In this document: positions 4,718 to 5,065 of the stretch, one piece after another
How positions within the stretch are numbered: the first letter of the stretch is position 1
Layout: each line of letters starts with the position of its first letter
From: Candidatus Gallibacteroides avistercoris
GTDB lineage: Bacteria; Bacteroidota; Bacteroidia; Bacteroidales; CHK158-818
Direction of reading: 5' to 3'
Length of the DNA stretch: 5,065 nucleotides
Assembly: GCA_018714665.1 (NCBI GenBank)
Contig: DVNA01000070.1
Coordinates: 1 to 5,065 of the forward strand
The notes under the pieces: model-generated
The model's input: only the letters and a program-made list of their open reading frames with translations
Told to the model about the DNA's origin: nothing
Database searches by the model: none
Program-made: the position numbers and the translations under genes

Positions 4718-5065
4718 ATGAAAAAGATTATTTATCTCATGCTGTGCTGCCTGCCGTTGTTCGCTGCCTGTGGTGGCCAGAAGCAGGAACTGCCCGGCGA
4801 AGACTACAAGACGCTGACCGTAACCACCTCTGATCAGACCTTGCAAACCACCTATCCTGTTACCCTACGGGGGCGACAGACGGTAGAGGTTCGTCCACAG
4901 GTGAGTGGGACTATTACGAAAATATGTATCAACGAAGGGGATGCTGTACGGCAGGGACAGGTCTTGTTTATTATTGACCAGGTACCTTATCAAGCCGCTT
5001 TGGAAACCGCATTAGCCAACGTAAAAAGCGCTGAGGCCAAGTTGCAGACCGCTAAATTGACAGCA
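4718..5065 (+). CDS. RND efflux pump periplasmic adaptor (membrane fusion lipoprotein), 5' part
   Basis: The first 116 codons of an AcrA/MexA-like adaptor are present; the gene runs off the window. Residues 1-17 form a lipoprotein signal peptide with lipobox FAAC and acylated Cys18, followed by GGQKQE. The beta-barrel/lipoyl region begins at about 31, and VEVRPQVSGTITKICINEGDAVRQGQVLFIID (56-87) is the hallmark biotinyl-lipoyl half-motif. PYQAALETALANVKSAEAKLQTAKL (from 90) starts the alpha-helical hairpin that docks to the outer-membrane channel. Such adaptors link an inner-membrane RND transporter to a TolC-like channel to export drugs, bile salts or other toxic compounds; the substrate here is not predictable. 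The ATG at 4718 is chosen because it gives a complete signal peptide (MKKIIYLMLCCLPLFAAC). AGGAA precedes it by only one base, too close for a normal Shine-Dalgarno sequence. It is transcribed divergently from the kinase/regulator genes, probably under their control. RND permease and TolC genes would be expected beyond the window. Confidence 0.93.
   Translation, partial: MKKIIYLMLCCLPLFAACGGQKQELPGEDYKTLTVTTSDQTLQTTYPVTLRGRQTVEVRPQVSGTITKICINEGDAVRQGQVLFIIDQVPYQAALETALANVKSAEAKLQTAKLTA

Noticed and set aside
4520..4846. Upstream in-frame extension of the histidine kinase by 109 residues
   Set aside because: It would overlap the divergent adaptor gene and cover both promoters and the repeats. 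The extension has no kinase-like features, and the ATG at 4519 precedes a normal first membrane helix.

Overview
The window looks like chromosomal DNA from the phylum Bacteroidota, most likely the order Bacteroidales. The evidence is indirect but consistent. Two sites match the TAnnTTTG -7 element of the Bacteroides housekeeping sigma factor exactly, and one of them has a TTTG -33 element at the expected 19-bp spacing. Shine-Dalgarno sequences are weak or absent. One exb operon carries two exbD genes, one with a long C-terminal helical extension. A LytS-type kinase and LytTR regulator pair sits beside an RND efflux operon. I cannot name a genus or species.

Layout from left to right. Positions 1-50 probably hold the last codons of a + strand gene, followed by a bidirectional intrinsic terminator at 70-103 that also ends the leftward operon. 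Positions 145-2500 (minus strand) form a four-gene operon in transcription order: exbB (1742-2500), an unassigned four-helix membrane protein (1273-1728), a long exbD (624-1223) and a short exbD (145-612). Its predicted promoter lies at 2719-2749, which implies a 5' leader of about 210 nt. Positions 2823-4519 (minus strand) encode a LytTR response regulator and, upstream of it and overlapping by four bases, a membrane histidine kinase of the His_kinase/LytS type. From 4718 rightward (+ strand) begins a lipoprotein periplasmic adaptor of an RND efflux pump, cut by the window end.

The most interesting stretch is the 198-bp divergent region between the kinase and the adaptor (4520-4717). It holds two 17-bp direct repeats that differ at one position, spaced exactly 21 bp apart, plus a degenerate third copy a further 21 bp away. 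This is the two-helical-turn geometry expected of LytTR binding sites. The array lies between two TAnnTTTG elements that both lack a good -33 box. A perfect 17-bp palindrome overlaps the adaptor promoter. The simplest reading is a self-regulated two-component system that controls the adjacent efflux operon.

The ExbB/ExbD operon would form a proton-driven inner-membrane motor. It has no tonB in the window, its ExbB lacks the usual transmembrane glutamate, and it includes a conserved-looking but unassigned membrane protein as a candidate extra subunit. All gene families are assigned from motifs visible in the translations; no database search was possible.
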